Positions 8,256 to 16,414 of a DNA stretch of 64,000 bases are shown here, piece after piece; the first letter of the stretch is position 1; every line of letters starts with the position of its first letter. The stretch covers positions 62,001 to 126,000 of the forward strand of contig NZ_JAFCKQ010000006.1 of assembly GCF_018130215.1 (NCBI RefSeq), written 5' to 3'. Source of the stretch: Bradyrhizobium jicamae (GTDB lineage: Bacteria > Pseudomonadota > Alphaproteobacteria > Rhizobiales > Xanthobacteraceae). Made by a program: the position numbers and the translations under genes. The notes under the pieces were generated by a model, which was not told the origin of the DNA, searched no databases, and saw only the letters and a list, made by a program, of their open reading frames with translations.

Positions 8256-9791
8256 CTACCTGCACGTGGCGTTCCCGGCTTCGGCAACGGTGAGGAAGCT
8301 GATCGTTGCCGGCGCAATGGTGATCATCCCCGCCGCGAGCGCTTCGCCCGTGAGAGATGGCAGCCGACCGGCGACGTCCAGCGCGAGTGTCGTTCCGTTG
8401 AGCCGGACCGCGCTGCCGGTGAGCTTGTCACCCGACAACGTGTAGCGATGTGACGCGGCCGGCAGCGCCAGCCGCCGCGACGTCTCGCGGTCATTGTTGA
8501 TGACAAGCAGGGCAACACCGCCGGGGATGTCGCGTGCACAATGCGCGTAGATGTGGAGACCCGGCTCCGGCGTGATGGCGGCATCGAGCACCGTCGTGCC
8601 CATCAGTCGCCGCCACAACAACGCGCTCCAGTAGTTGGGGCGCGGCAAATGGGTCCGCTCGTCGAGCAGCCCGTAATCGCTCGCGGCCAGAGTGTTGTGC
8701 ATCACGACCTGAATGCCGGCTTTGGCCAGCCGTCCGAGCTGATCGAGGTAGCGGAAGGTGTCGGCGAAGCTGGCCGCCCAGCGGTTGCCGCCGCATGCGG
8801 TCTCTGCCGTCTCGGTCAGCCAGATAGGCTTGCCTGGGGCGAGCCGATCGCGCAGTGACTGATGGAAGGCGAGCGCCCGGTCGGTTCGCGCCAGCCATTC
8901 GTCCGACAATGCGGACTCCGGCGTGCGGTCGCCGGCGCAACGGGCGGAGAGCGCGCCATAATGATGATAGGAGATCGCGTCGACGTCGCGCGCCGTTGCC
9001 GCAAAAAGGGCTGCGGCATCCGTGCCCGTGCCGATCACGCCCGGGCCGAGGATCGTTATGTCGGGCGCGGCTTGCTTGATAAAGGCGCGGAAGGTTGCGA
9101 AGTCCCGGCCATAGGCTGCCGCGTCGTAGCCATCAGGGGCACCCCCGATCGACGGCAGATCGGGCTCGTTCATGAATTCGGCGGCTGCGATATGGCCGCC
9201 GGCGGACCGGGTGAAGGCCAGAAGGTGCCGGGCCTGATCCGGCGTCCAGCGCCCGTCGGCGTCGCGTGTGCCGGCGCTGATCGCAAATGATGTGACGATT
9301 GGTGCATCGACGGCGCGCGAGAAATCGATCACGCCGCGCCATTGCCGCCGCGTCAGGATTCCCTCGAAGCCCGAGGGCGGCGTCGATGGCGGGGTGTCGG
9401 AATCCGCGAAGAAGGTGCTGTTTGCCCAAGTCCCGCTGACGCGGAGATAGGCGGGAGACAGTGCCGCCGCGAGCATGCGCAGTCGCTTGTCGCCGAGATC
9501 GATCGCGGGTCGTTCCGCGAACCGCTCCGTCGTGGCGTCCACCTGCATGCCGGTTGCGGCATTCGGCTTCCAGAAGCGTCCTCCGGTCACCTCGACCATC
9601 TCGATGTTGTAGGACTGGAAGCGTGGGTCGATGTTCGCGACGCGGGGCATGTTCGCGATGTCCAATCTGAGATCGGCCGCCAGCGCGTTTGTGGCGACAA
9701 AGGCAGCCGCGACCGAGGCGATGACACGGTCAAGGCGTCGAGGCGATCGGATCGCGCCATGGCTGCGCAAGGATTCTCCCACGTGCTGCAT
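8256..9791 (-). CDS. Secreted glycoside hydrolase, GH79 (heparanase)-like
   Basis: About 511 aa with an N-terminal export signal (basic RSPRRLDR, hydrophobic VIASVAAAFVATNALA, then ADLRL). The mature part resembles clan GH-A GH79 enzymes: LRVSGTWANSTFF near residue 115, AAEFMNEPDLPSIGG (Asn-Glu general acid/base pair), AISYHHYG, and WLTETAETACGG with a Glu where the nucleophile is expected. The C-terminal 100 residues look like the small beta domain. The substrate could be a uronic-acid-containing glycan; this is inferred from the family. The frame is open far upstream through the SulP gene, but only the region from ATG 9791 has plausible protein sequence. No strong ribosome site is seen. The gene lies 107 bases downstream of SulP. 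Confidence 0.65.
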   Translation of the reverse strand: MQHVGESLRSHGAIRSPRRLDRVIASVAAAFVATNALAADLRLDIANMPRVANIDPRFQSYNIEMVEVTGGRFWKPNAATGMQVDATTERFAERPAIDLGDKRLRMLAAALSPAYLRVSGTWANSTFFADSDTPPSTPPSGFEGILTRRQWRGVIDFSRAVDAPIVTSFAISAGTRDADGRWTPDQARHLLAFTRSAGGHIAAAEFMNEPDLPSIGGAPDGYDAAAYGRDFATFRAFIKQAAPDITILGPGVIGTGTDAAALFAATARDVDAISYHHYGALSARCAGDRTPESALSDEWLARTDRALAFHQSLRDRLAPGKPIWLTETAETACGGNRWAASFADTFRYLDQLGRLAKAGIQVVMHNTLAASDYGLLDERTHLPRPNYWSALLWRRLMGTTVLDAAITPEPGLHIYAHCARDIPGGVALLVINNDRETSRRLALPAASHRYTLSGDKLTGSAVRLNGTTLALDVAGRLPSLTGEALAAGMITIAPATISFLTVAEAGNATCR

Positions 9792-9898
9792 TCCCGGTGG
9801 CGTCAGGATGCCGCCGCGGGTCCCCGGAATCAACGTGATCCCCAGCGTAATGCCGGCAGTGAAATGGCGACAATGGCTGGAGCGTCTGCGAGCGAGGT

Positions 9899-11173
9899 CT
9901 AGCCGTTCGCCCTCCAGCGGTCGAAGCCGGCGAGCAGCGCGGCGATCAGGCATCCCGAGATGATGCCGAGCGACAGGTCCTCGAACACTGTGAGGGCAAA
10001 GGTCGGGATCAGCACCACGGCGCCACGCCAATCCGTGGCGAGGTGCAGGAACGCCTCCTTCTCCGCCATGTACCAGCACACCACGACGAGGACGCCGGCG
10101 AGCGCCGGGAGCGGGATGTAGCTCGCGAGCGGCGCGGCGATCACCATGAACGACAGCAGGAACGCCGAATGCAGCATGCCCGAGAGCGGGCTGCGGGCGC
10201 CGGCGCGAATGTTGGTCGCGGTGCGTGCGATGGTGCCGGTGACGCTGATTCCCCCGAACAGGGCGGAGGCGATGTTGGCGATACCCTGCGCCACCAGTTC
10301 CATGTTGGAGCGGTGCTTGCGTCCGGTCATGCCGTCGGCGACCTTTGCCGAGAGCAGGCTTTCGACGCCGCCGAGCAGCGTGAAGGACAGCGCAGCCGGA
10401 AGGATCTGCAGCAACAGACCCGAAGGGATGTCGGGCAGATGCGGCACCGGCAGGCCGCGGGGAATGGCGCCGAAACGGCTGCCGATGGTCTCGACCGGCA
10501 AATGCAGCAGCAGCGCTGCGATCGCGGCCAGCACGATCGCGATCAGCATCGCCGGCCATGCAGGTCGCCACGCGCGCAGTGCGAAGATCAGCGCAGCCGA
10601 TCCTGCGCCGATGGCGAGCGCCGACCAGTTCAGGGTCGGAAGCGCATGAGCAAGTGCCAGGAGCTTCGGCACAAACGGTCCGGGCTCGGCGCCGGCCAGC
10701 GTCAGGCCACCGAGATCGCGCAACTGGCTTGCCAGGATGGTGACCGATATGCCGCAGGTGAAGCCGACGGTGACAGGGTGCGGAATGTAGCGGATCAGCG
10801 ATCCCAGCCCCGACGCGCCGATCAGCGTCAGCATCATGCCGGAAACCAGGACCGTTAGCAGAAGACCTTCGATCCCGAACTGAGCCACGGTTGCGGCGAC
10901 CAGCACGATGAACGCTCCGGCCGGACCGCCGATCTGAAACCGGCTGCCGCCCAGCGCGGACACCAGGAAACCACCGATGATGGCCGTGAACAGTCCGCGC
11001 TCCGGCGTCACGCCGGAGGCCACCGCGATTGCCATCGACAGCGGCAGAGCCACCACCGCCACCGTCAATCCGGCCATCACGTCATGCCGGAGCGCCGCGA
11101 GGCCGTAGCCTTCGGTCAGCGTGGTCACGAGCTTGGGGCGATAGAGATGGGCCGTCGAAGAACCGTCAGGCAT
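9899..11173 (-). CDS. SulP family anion transporter lacking a STAS domain
   Basis: A 424-aa integral membrane protein. The SulP core has about 12-14 helices: DVMAGLTVAVVALPLSMAIA (residues 31-50), the pseudo-repeat GGSRFQIGGPAGAFIVLVA, and GISVTGTIARTATNIRAGAR followed by SPLSGMLHSAFLL. It should take up sulfate, bicarbonate or another anion. Family members are usually 500-600 aa with a cytoplasmic STAS domain; this one stops about ten residues after the last helix (LAGFDRWRANG), so the STAS domain is absent rather than frameshifted away. It lies between the CHAD gene upstream (120 bases) and the GH79-like gene downstream, all leftward. No strong ribosome site precedes the ATG. Confidence 0.88.
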   Translation of the reverse strand: MPDGSSTAHLYRPKLVTTLTEGYGLAALRHDVMAGLTVAVVALPLSMAIAVASGVTPERGLFTAIIGGFLVSALGGSRFQIGGPAGAFIVLVAATVAQFGIEGLLLTVLVSGMMLTLIGASGLGSLIRYIPHPVTVGFTCGISVTILASQLRDLGGLTLAGAEPGPFVPKLLALAHALPTLNWSALAIGAGSAALIFALRAWRPAWPAMLIAIVLAAIAALLLHLPVETIGSRFGAIPRGLPVPHLPDIPSGLLLQILPAALSFTLLGGVESLLSAKVADGMTGRKHRSNMELVAQGIANIASALFGGISVTGTIARTATNIRAGARSPLSGMLHSAFLLSFMVIAAPLASYIPLPALAGVLVVVCWYMAEKEAFLHLATDWRGAVVLIPTFALTVFEDLSLGIISGCLIAALLAGFDRWRANG

Positions 11174-11293
11174 GTTTTTGACCGTGTGAAGGGGATTTCG
11201 GAATCAGGCAACCAGAGCCAACGAAGGCGAGAATCTTGCGAAGGATCGCCCATGCGGACGGGACGACGGGGCGAGGCGAGGGCGCGACGATGG

Positions 11294-12193
11294 TCATCCC
11301 GAGATCTTCCGGTAGACGGCGGCAGCGCGGCGCAGCAATTGGCTCTTGCGCTTGCGCTCGCGCGTCCTCCCATGTTTGGCCTTCCGCTTGATGGCTTCCT
11401 GCTGCTGATCACAAGCGCTTTCGACAAGCGCGCGGCGCACGTCGGCGTCGTTCAGTTCGCCGAGAATCTGCTGCCCCTTGCGCAGATGCTTCAGGACGTC
11501 GCGCCACGGCGCGTAATCCTCCTCCGGCAGTCCTCCCTCGGTGAACTCGATGGCATAGCGCAAGCGCTTGCTTGCCAGCCGCACGCGATGCCGTTTGGTC
11601 TTGCCCATGCCTTGCAGGCCGCGGCTCTTGTGCGCGAGCTTGTCGTGCCACTGCGCGAGCCTGCGGGCATGAAAGACCGAGACCGGGACTGCCCGGCGCT
11701 GCGCGGCGCGGCGATCCTGCTTCGCTGTCCATGGGCCGCTGCCGACCCAATCCCACATGGCTTCGAACCATTGCCGGTAGCGTTCGCTCTCCAGTGCCTC
11801 CTGGAGACGGTCGAGGGCGCCGGTCCGTGCGGCCCTGAACATCCGTTCCTCGGGCCGGCCCTTGCTGTTCTCGATCGCGACGTCGAGATCGCGTGTCGCG
11901 CCGAGAAGAGCGCTCAGCCACTTCAACTCGGATCGCAGCCGCATCCACTCGGTGTCGGCCACCATCTGTTCATAGAAGGCGATCGTGGCCTTCAGTCGCG
12001 TCAGAGCGATGCGGGTGTGGTGCAGCGCCGTGGCATCGCCGGCGAGAACAGCGTCGTGACTGGTTGCGACCTCCTCGAGGCATTCCGACAGGATCAGGCG
12101 GAACGCGGTCTCACAACGCATGGTTTGGCTCAGATGGCGTGGCCGTTTCGGGCGGGTAGCGCGCTCCTTGGCCGGACTTGCCGATAACGTCAT
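11294..12193 (-). CDS. CHAD domain-containing protein
   Basis: A 299-aa, highly basic, all-helical protein. It contains the conserved histidines and arginines of CHAD: ALHHTRIALTRLKATI near residue 60, SALLGATRDLDV near 95, and HRVRLASKRLRYAIEF near 205. The tail is very rich in Lys and Arg (KRKAKHGRTRERKRKS). CHAD domains bind polyphosphate and often target granules, which is established for the family. No fused CYTH (triphosphatase) domain is present. The start is ATG 12193 with GAGAGA upstream. A FixK/FNR-like box lies 72-85 bases upstream of the start, suggesting low-oxygen control. SulP follows on the same strand. Confidence 0.88.
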   Translation of the reverse strand: MTLSASPAKERATRPKRPRHLSQTMRCETAFRLILSECLEEVATSHDAVLAGDATALHHTRIALTRLKATIAFYEQMVADTEWMRLRSELKWLSALLGATRDLDVAIENSKGRPEERMFRAARTGALDRLQEALESERYRQWFEAMWDWVGSGPWTAKQDRRAAQRRAVPVSVFHARRLAQWHDKLAHKSRGLQGMGKTKRHRVRLASKRLRYAIEFTEGGLPEEDYAPWRDVLKHLRKGQQILGELNDADVRRALVESACDQQQEAIKRKAKHGRTRERKRKSQLLRRAAAVYRKISG

Positions 12194-12264
12194 TGACTCT
12201 CTCGCGACCGGACCCGACCCGCAACGCGACGGGCGCCACCCTAACCCAAAGCTTTCCGGGTTGC

Positions 12265-12278
12265 TTGATTTCGATCAA
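12265..12278. promoter_or_regulatory. FixK/FNR-type box (TTGAT-TTCG-ATCAA)
   Basis: TTGATTTCGATCAA is a perfect match to the anaerobox consensus TTGAT-N4-ATCAA. With the flanking C and G it becomes a 16-bp palindrome with 6-bp arms. Its centre is 78 bases upstream of the CHAD start (12193). If it acts at about -41.5, transcription would start near 12230. In Bradyrhizobium FixK2 activates microaerobic genes through such sites. It is much further from the MarR gene start (223 bases). Confidence 0.7.
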
Positions 12279-12327
12279 GCTCTTTCTGAGCAGGAGCCGG
12301 TCCAACGACGCTGCATAGCGGAAAAAT

Positions 12328-12343
12328 GTTGCACGCACGCAAC
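12328..12343. promoter_or_regulatory. Inverted repeat GTTGC-N6-GCAAC
   Basis: GTTGC (12328-12332) and GCAAC (12339-12343) flank ACGCAC in the gap between the CHAD and MarR genes. The symmetry fits a regulator-binding site, but no regulator can be named. Such short repeats also occur by chance in GC-rich DNA. Confidence 0.25.
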
Positions 12344-12437
12344 TGGGGCGCGTGATAGCGGCGTCCGATCCCCGACTGCGCGAGCGTTTATTGGCGTCCG
12401 GAGACGGATTTGCACGATTTCGTGCGAAGCGGGCTTG

Positions 12438-12478
12438 ATATTTCGCGCGCGAAATATACGATATACTTCGTATGCGAA
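12438..12478. promoter_or_regulatory. Paired MarR operator candidates (TTCG-N4-CGAA)
   Basis: Site A is a perfect 20-bp palindrome at 12438-12457, ATATTTCGCGCGCGAAATAT. Site B at 12467-12478 repeats the core TTCG-N4-CGAA, with imperfect AT-rich flanks. The two cores (12442-12453 and 12467-12478) are 25 bp apart centre to centre, about 2.4 helical turns, so dimers would sit on roughly the same face. Site B ends 16 bases before the MarR ATG at 12495, so a protein here would cover the promoter or leader of the MarR-crotonase operon. Confidence 0.75.
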
Positions 12479-12494
12479 ATATATCGTACCAACC

Positions 12495-12929
12495 ATGAAG
12501 GCAGAACATCGCCTGATCTTTCTTCTGACCGTGGCGTATCGGCGGCTGCAGCGCGCGATCGAGCAGGAGACGGCGGCGCATGATCTGACGTCGGCGCAGG
12601 CGGGCGTGCTGTTCTATCTCGGGCGCAATGACGAAGCGCTGATCGGCGACGTCTCGCAGGCGCTCGACATCGTGCCGTCGGCGATGACCGGGCTGGCGGA
12701 CCGCATGGAGCGTGCCGGCCTCATCAAGCGCAGGCGCGACGGCGCCGATGGCCGGAGCCAACGGCTTCATCTGACCGCGGCCGGCCACGAGCTTGGCAAG
12801 CGCGCCGCGACGCGGACGCGGGTGATCAACAGCAGGCTGATGGACGGGTTTTCGGAGGCCGAGATCGACGTGGTGTCGCGCTGGCTGACCAGCCTGCAGG
12901 ATAAGTTTCCGAAAGATAAAGACGGCTAG
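12495..12929 (+). CDS. MarR family transcriptional regulator
   Basis: A 144-aa winged-helix protein. HDLTSAQAGVLFYLGRND (residues 31-48) is the entry to the DNA-binding domain, the recognition helix region is DIVPSAMTGLADRMERAGLI, and the wing is KRRRDGADGRSQRLHLTAAG. The C-terminal helices make the dimer interface. ATG 12495 gives the family's normal length. The gene lies 20 bases upstream of a crotonase and almost certainly shares its mRNA. Comparable MarR-type repressors in related bacteria (for example CouR) respond to aryl-CoA thioesters, so an acyl-CoA or aromatic ligand is plausible but inferred. Confidence 0.92.
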   Translation: MKAEHRLIFLLTVAYRRLQRAIEQETAAHDLTSAQAGVLFYLGRNDEALIGDVSQALDIVPSAMTGLADRMERAGLIKRRRDGADGRSQRLHLTAAGHELGKRAATRTRVINSRLMDGFSEAEIDVVSRWLTSLQDKFPKDKDG

Positions 12930-12949
12930 CAAGCAAAGAGGAGTGAAAG

Positions 12950-13720
12950 ATGAGCGAATTGGTCGACGTGGCGCTGGAGGGCAGTGTCCTCACCGTGACG
13001 ATGGCGCGCCCGGACAAGAAGAATGCCATCACCAACGCGATGTATGGCGCGATGGCCGATGCGCTTGAGCGTGCCGAAGGCGATACCGCGATCCGCGCGG
13101 TGCTGATCCAGGGCGACGGCGACAGCTTCACGGCGGGCAACGACCTCGCCGATTTTGCTGCGGTCTCGCAGGGCGCACGCGGCGAACGTCACGTAACGCG
13201 CTTCCTCAAATCCCTTGCCGTTGCGAGCCGGCCGCTGGTGGCCGCCGTGCAGGGCAATGCGGTTGGCATCGGCACCACCATGCTGCTGCACTGCGACCTC
13301 GTTTATCTCGCATCCAACGCCCGGCTGATCACGCCGTTCGTCAACCTTGCGCTGGTGCCGGAGGCGGCCTCGACCTGGCTGATGCCGCAGCGCATCGGCC
13401 ATGCGCGGGCTTACGCGATGTTCGCGCTCGGCGAGCCGGTCGAAGCCGAGACCGCAGTCTCGATCGGCCTTGCCAATGCGGTGGTGCCGCCCGATGCGCT
13501 GCGCGCCAGGGCGCGGGCCGCAGCAGAGGCGCTGGCCAAACGTCCGCTCGGATCGCTCCAGCACACCAAGTTGCTGATGCGTGATACCGCGAGGATCAGT
13601 GCGCAGATGGCGCGCGAGGGCGAGATCTTCCAGGAGCGATTGATGAGCGCGGAAGCGCGCGAAGCGTTTGCGGCGTTTGCCGAACGCCGCCAGCCGGACT
13701 TTTCGAAGGTCGCCGGGTAG
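12950..13720 (+). CDS. Enoyl-CoA hydratase/isomerase family protein
   Basis: A 256-aa crotonase. It has GDGDSFTAGNDLADF (first oxyanion-hole strand) and VQGNAVGIGTTMLLHCDLVY (second), then ITPFVNLALVPEAASTWLMP. The Glu in VPEAAS is at the position of the single catalytic acid of isomerase-type members. AGGAG lies just before the start. It is the second gene of a MarR-led operon whose promoter has two matched palindromes, so expression is probably induced by its own acyl-CoA substrate or product. The pattern is closer to enoyl-CoA isomerases than to beta-oxidation hydratases, but this cannot be settled by eye. Confidence 0.9.
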   Translation: MSELVDVALEGSVLTVTMARPDKKNAITNAMYGAMADALERAEGDTAIRAVLIQGDGDSFTAGNDLADFAAVSQGARGERHVTRFLKSLAVASRPLVAAVQGNAVGIGTTMLLHCDLVYLASNARLITPFVNLALVPEAASTWLMPQRIGHARAYAMFALGEPVEAETAVSIGLANAVVPPDALRARARAAAEALAKRPLGSLQHTKLLMRDTARISAQMAREGEIFQERLMSAEAREAFAAFAERRQPDFSKVAG

Positions 13721-13815
13721 CGCCCGAAATTCGCGGCGACGCGCGTCAATGGGGTTGACGGCGCCGCCGCGATCCAACATCTCGTTCTGCGGCAGGATGC
13801 ACGGCGAGGCGGGAT

Positions 13816-14682
13816 ATGAGCGACAGTCACACGTTGCGCGGCGAGATCGCCGCGACCATTTCGGCGCGGGGCGCGGAACTGACCTCGCTCAAGGCTGCCA
13901 GCGGCGCCGAACTGCTCTGGCAGGCCGGTCCGCAATGGCCGCGCCACGCGCCGCTGCTGTTCCCGATTGTAGGAAAGCTGACAAACGACGCGCTGCGCCA
14001 CGGCGGCAACACCTATCCGATGACGCAACACGGATTCGCGCGCGACCGACGGTTCGAATGGCTGGAGCAGGGGCCGCGCTCATGCAAGCTCGTGTTGTCT
14101 GATGATGCGGAGACGAGAGCGCGTTACCCTTTCGCCTTCAGGCTGGAGGTGACCTACACCCTTGAAGGCGCTGATCTCGACGTTGCGTTCGACATCACCA
14201 ACACCGGCGACGGGACGCTGCCGGCCTCGCTCGGCGGGCATCCCGCCTTCAACTGGCCGCTCCTGCCGGAACTGCGGAAGGAGGACTATGCGCTGACCTT
14301 TGCAAAGGATGAACCCGCGCCGATCCGACGGCTCGCTGGCGGGTTGATGCGGTCACAAGTGGAACCCACGCCGGTCAAGGGCAACGCGCTCGCGCTGTCC
14401 GAGCACCTGTTCGATGACGACGCGATGATCCTCGACCAACTCGCGAGTGCGTCGGTCCGCTTCGCCGCCGATCGCGGCCCGGCGATCGAGGTATCGTGGC
14501 GCGGCTTTCGCGAACTCGGCATCTGGTCGAAGCCGGGCGGTGCGCCGTTCCTGTGCATCGAACCCTGGCGCGGCTTTGCCAGCCCTGTCGAGTTCGACGG
14601 CGAATTCGCCGACAAGCCCGGCCTGATGCACATCGCTCCCGGCGCGCGAAAGTCGCTGGGCTACCATATCCGCGTCAGTTGA
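13816..14682 (+). CDS. Aldose 1-epimerase family protein
   Basis: A 288-aa beta-sandwich protein of the galactose-mutarotase-like superfamily, which interconverts sugar anomers. Supporting motifs: ARGAELTSLKAASGAELLWQ near residue 17, LFPIVGKLTNDALRHGG near 49, MTQHGFARDRRFEW with the catalytic-type His, LGGHPAFNWPL with the second His, and the late acidic segment FLCIEPWRGFASPVEFDGEF containing the catalytic-type Glu. It is closest to the YphB/YeaD-like bacterial group, whose sugar specificity is mostly unknown. It lies 95 bases after the crotonase and may be a separate unit. Confidence 0.88.
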   Translation: MSDSHTLRGEIAATISARGAELTSLKAASGAELLWQAGPQWPRHAPLLFPIVGKLTNDALRHGGNTYPMTQHGFARDRRFEWLEQGPRSCKLVLSDDAETRARYPFAFRLEVTYTLEGADLDVAFDITNTGDGTLPASLGGHPAFNWPLLPELRKEDYALTFAKDEPAPIRRLAGGLMRSQVEPTPVKGNALALSEHLFDDDAMILDQLASASVRFAADRGPAIEVSWRGFRELGIWSKPGGAPFLCIEPWRGFASPVEFDGEFADKPGLMHIAPGARKSLGYHIRVS

Positions 14683-14721
14683 ACGCCGCGCCTGCCGAGA
14701 CAAGAATTGGCGAGACAAGAA

Positions 14722-14925
14722 CTAACGCGCGCTGCGCGTCGCGAGCACGCTCGTGATCCCGCCCACCGACGGCGGGTTCTCGTGCGCCCACGTCTCATGC
14801 GCGGCCAGATCGCGATAATGGTCGGCCATGCGCAGCAGCCGTTCTCGGATGCCCTGATTTTCCTCACCCTTGGCCTGGTCGGCCAGTTGCGCGGCGCGTT
14901 CGAGAAGCGTTTTCGGATCGATCAC
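14722..14925 (-). CDS. Conserved-looking 67-aa helical protein
   Basis: A small protein that starts at GTG 14925 with GGAG six bases upstream. The sequence is amphipathic and helical (TLLERAAQLADQAKGEEN, then IRERLLRMADHYRDLAAH) and ends in a Ser/Thr/Arg-rich tail. Small proteins of this pattern, with a long helix and the DHYRDLA motif, are common in Bradyrhizobium and relatives, and no function is known to me. It has no signal peptide or membrane segment. It is convergent with the epimerase gene 39 bases away. Confidence 0.7.
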   Translation of the reverse strand: MIDPKTLLERAAQLADQAKGEENQGIRERLLRMADHYRDLAAHETWAHENPPSVGGITSVLATRSAR

Positions 14926-15026
14926 GACAAGCTCCACATCCGGTTTCGCCCTGCAATCAACGGCGACAAGCAAGCACAGTTCCTGCCATGATTTGATGAC
15001 AGCAAACGGAATCGATCGCCGGAGGG

Positions 15027-15761
15027 TCAGTTGAACGCCATACCGCCGCTCATCGCGATCGTCTGCCCGGTCATGTAGGGATTGTTGACCAGCAGCATCA
15101 CGGCCTGCGCGACCTCCTCCGGCGTGCCGAAACGGCCCACCGGGATCCGGCTGACGAGGCCGGTCTGCCCCGCCATCATGTCGGTCTCGATCAGCGACGG
15201 CGCGACGGCGTTCACCGTGATGCCGTCCTTGACCAACCGGGCGGCATAGCCGCGTGTCAGTCCTTCGATGCCGGCCTTCGAGGCATTGTAATGCGGCCCG
15301 ATCGAGCCGCCGCCGCGCGCAGCGCCCGAGGAAATGTTGACAATGCGGCCCCATTTCCTGGTCCGCATCGTCGGCAGCACGGCTTGGGTGCACAGGAACA
15401 CTGATTTGAGATTGACCATGATGGTACGGTCGAAGTCTTCTTCCGTGAGATCGTCGACACCCTTTACGATGGCGATGCCGGCGTTGTTGACGAGGATATC
15501 GACCGGGCCCAGCGCGGAATTGGCGCGCTCGACCATATTGGCGACGGCGGCTGTTTCCGACACGTCGGCAGCGATCGCGACGGCGCGGCCGCCCGCGGCG
15601 GTAATGCCTTTGACCAGTGCTTCCGCGTCGCTGGCGCGCTCGCGGTAGTTGACCGCGACCGCTGCGCCGGCCTCCGCGAGCATCCTGACGATGGCGGCAC
15701 CGATGCCGCGTGAGCCTCCGGTCACAATCGCCACATGTCCGTGCAGGCTGTCGGTTGTCAT
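15027..15761 (-). CDS. SDR family oxidoreductase, FabG-like
   Basis: A 244-aa Rossmann enzyme with every classical SDR element: TGGSRGIGAAIVRML (cofactor), DILVNNAGIAIVKG, IVNISSGAARGGG (catalytic Ser), HYNASKAGIEGL (YxxxK), and a C-terminal TGQTIAMSGGMAFN. It resembles 3-oxoacyl-ACP/CoA reductases. I chose ATG 15761 because GAAGGG lies nine bases upstream; in-frame ATGs at 15767 and 15770 would leave almost no spacing. It is divergent from the DUF3830-puuE pair across 238 bases, and no regulator is adjacent. The substrate is unknown. Confidence 0.9.
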   Translation of the reverse strand: MTTDSLHGHVAIVTGGSRGIGAAIVRMLAEAGAAVAVNYRERASDAEALVKGITAAGGRAVAIAADVSETAAVANMVERANSALGPVDILVNNAGIAIVKGVDDLTEEDFDRTIMVNLKSVFLCTQAVLPTMRTRKWGRIVNISSGAARGGGSIGPHYNASKAGIEGLTRGYAARLVKDGITVNAVAPSLIETDMMAGQTGLVSRIPVGRFGTPEEVAQAVMLLVNNPYMTGQTIAMSGGMAFN

Positions 15762-15999
15762 TCGCATCATCCCTTCGTTTGCCACAAAGGCTCGCAAAAC
15801 CGGCTGCGCGGCGCAATCCGCGTCCGGCAGCGGTCTGCTCACATCTGCGTTGCGGCCCGCCGGACCCAAAAGGGACCCGACAAAAACCGGCGAAAATGGC
15901 CTGAATCGGCCTTGCGTCCGCGGCTCACCGGCGGCAATGGTGAGGGTGTCATCCAAAAGCCCCAGGCAATGGTCTCGGTGGCATCACGAGAAGAGATCG

Positions 16000-16413
16000 A
16001 TGAGCAAACTGATTGTCCGCGCCGGCGAGTTTACCTTTGACGCCCGCTTCGAGGAGCAACTCGCGCCGAAGACGGTTGCCGCCTTCCGCAAGGCGATGCC
16101 GTTCGAGAGCCAGGCGATCCATGTTCGCTGGAGTGGCGAGGGCGTCTGGATGCCGCTCGGCGATCTCGATTTCGGCGTCTCCTACGAGAACCACACCAGC
16201 TACCCGGCGCCGGGCCAGATCATTCTCTATCCCGGCGGCATCAGCGAGACCGAGATCCTGCTCGCCTATGGCGGCGTGCATTTCGCGAGCAAGATGGGGC
16301 AACTCGCCGGTAACCACTTCATCACGCTGACCTCGGGTCTGGAGAACCTGACTACTTTCGGCAAGACGGTGCTGTGGAAGGGTGCGCAGCAAATCCGTTT
16401 CGAGGAAATCTGA
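16000..16413 (+). CDS. DUF3830 family protein (cyclophilin-like fold)
   Basis: A 137-aa protein typical of DUF3830: FTFDARFEEQLAPKTVAAFR near residue 10, the central ENHTSYPAPGQIILYPGG, and ILLAYGGVHFASKMGQLAGN near the C-terminus. The pattern is like cyclophilin-type barrels. The start ATG is preceded by GAGAAGAG. It is followed after one base by the puuE-like gene, so the two are surely translated from one mRNA. This points to a role in ureide or purine breakdown, perhaps as a small accessory enzyme. No catalytic residue can be assigned. Confidence 0.85.
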   Translation: MSKLIVRAGEFTFDARFEEQLAPKTVAAFRKAMPFESQAIHVRWSGEGVWMPLGDLDFGVSYENHTSYPAPGQIILYPGGISETEILLAYGGVHFASKMGQLAGNHFITLTSGLENLTTFGKTVLWKGAQQIRFEEI

Positions 16414-16414
16414 T

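Noticed and set aside
9792-10571. Upstream extension of the GH79-like frame into the SulP gene
   Set aside because: The extension is the antisense-free shadow of SulP in another frame. Real-looking sequence, with the export signal, begins at ATG 9791.
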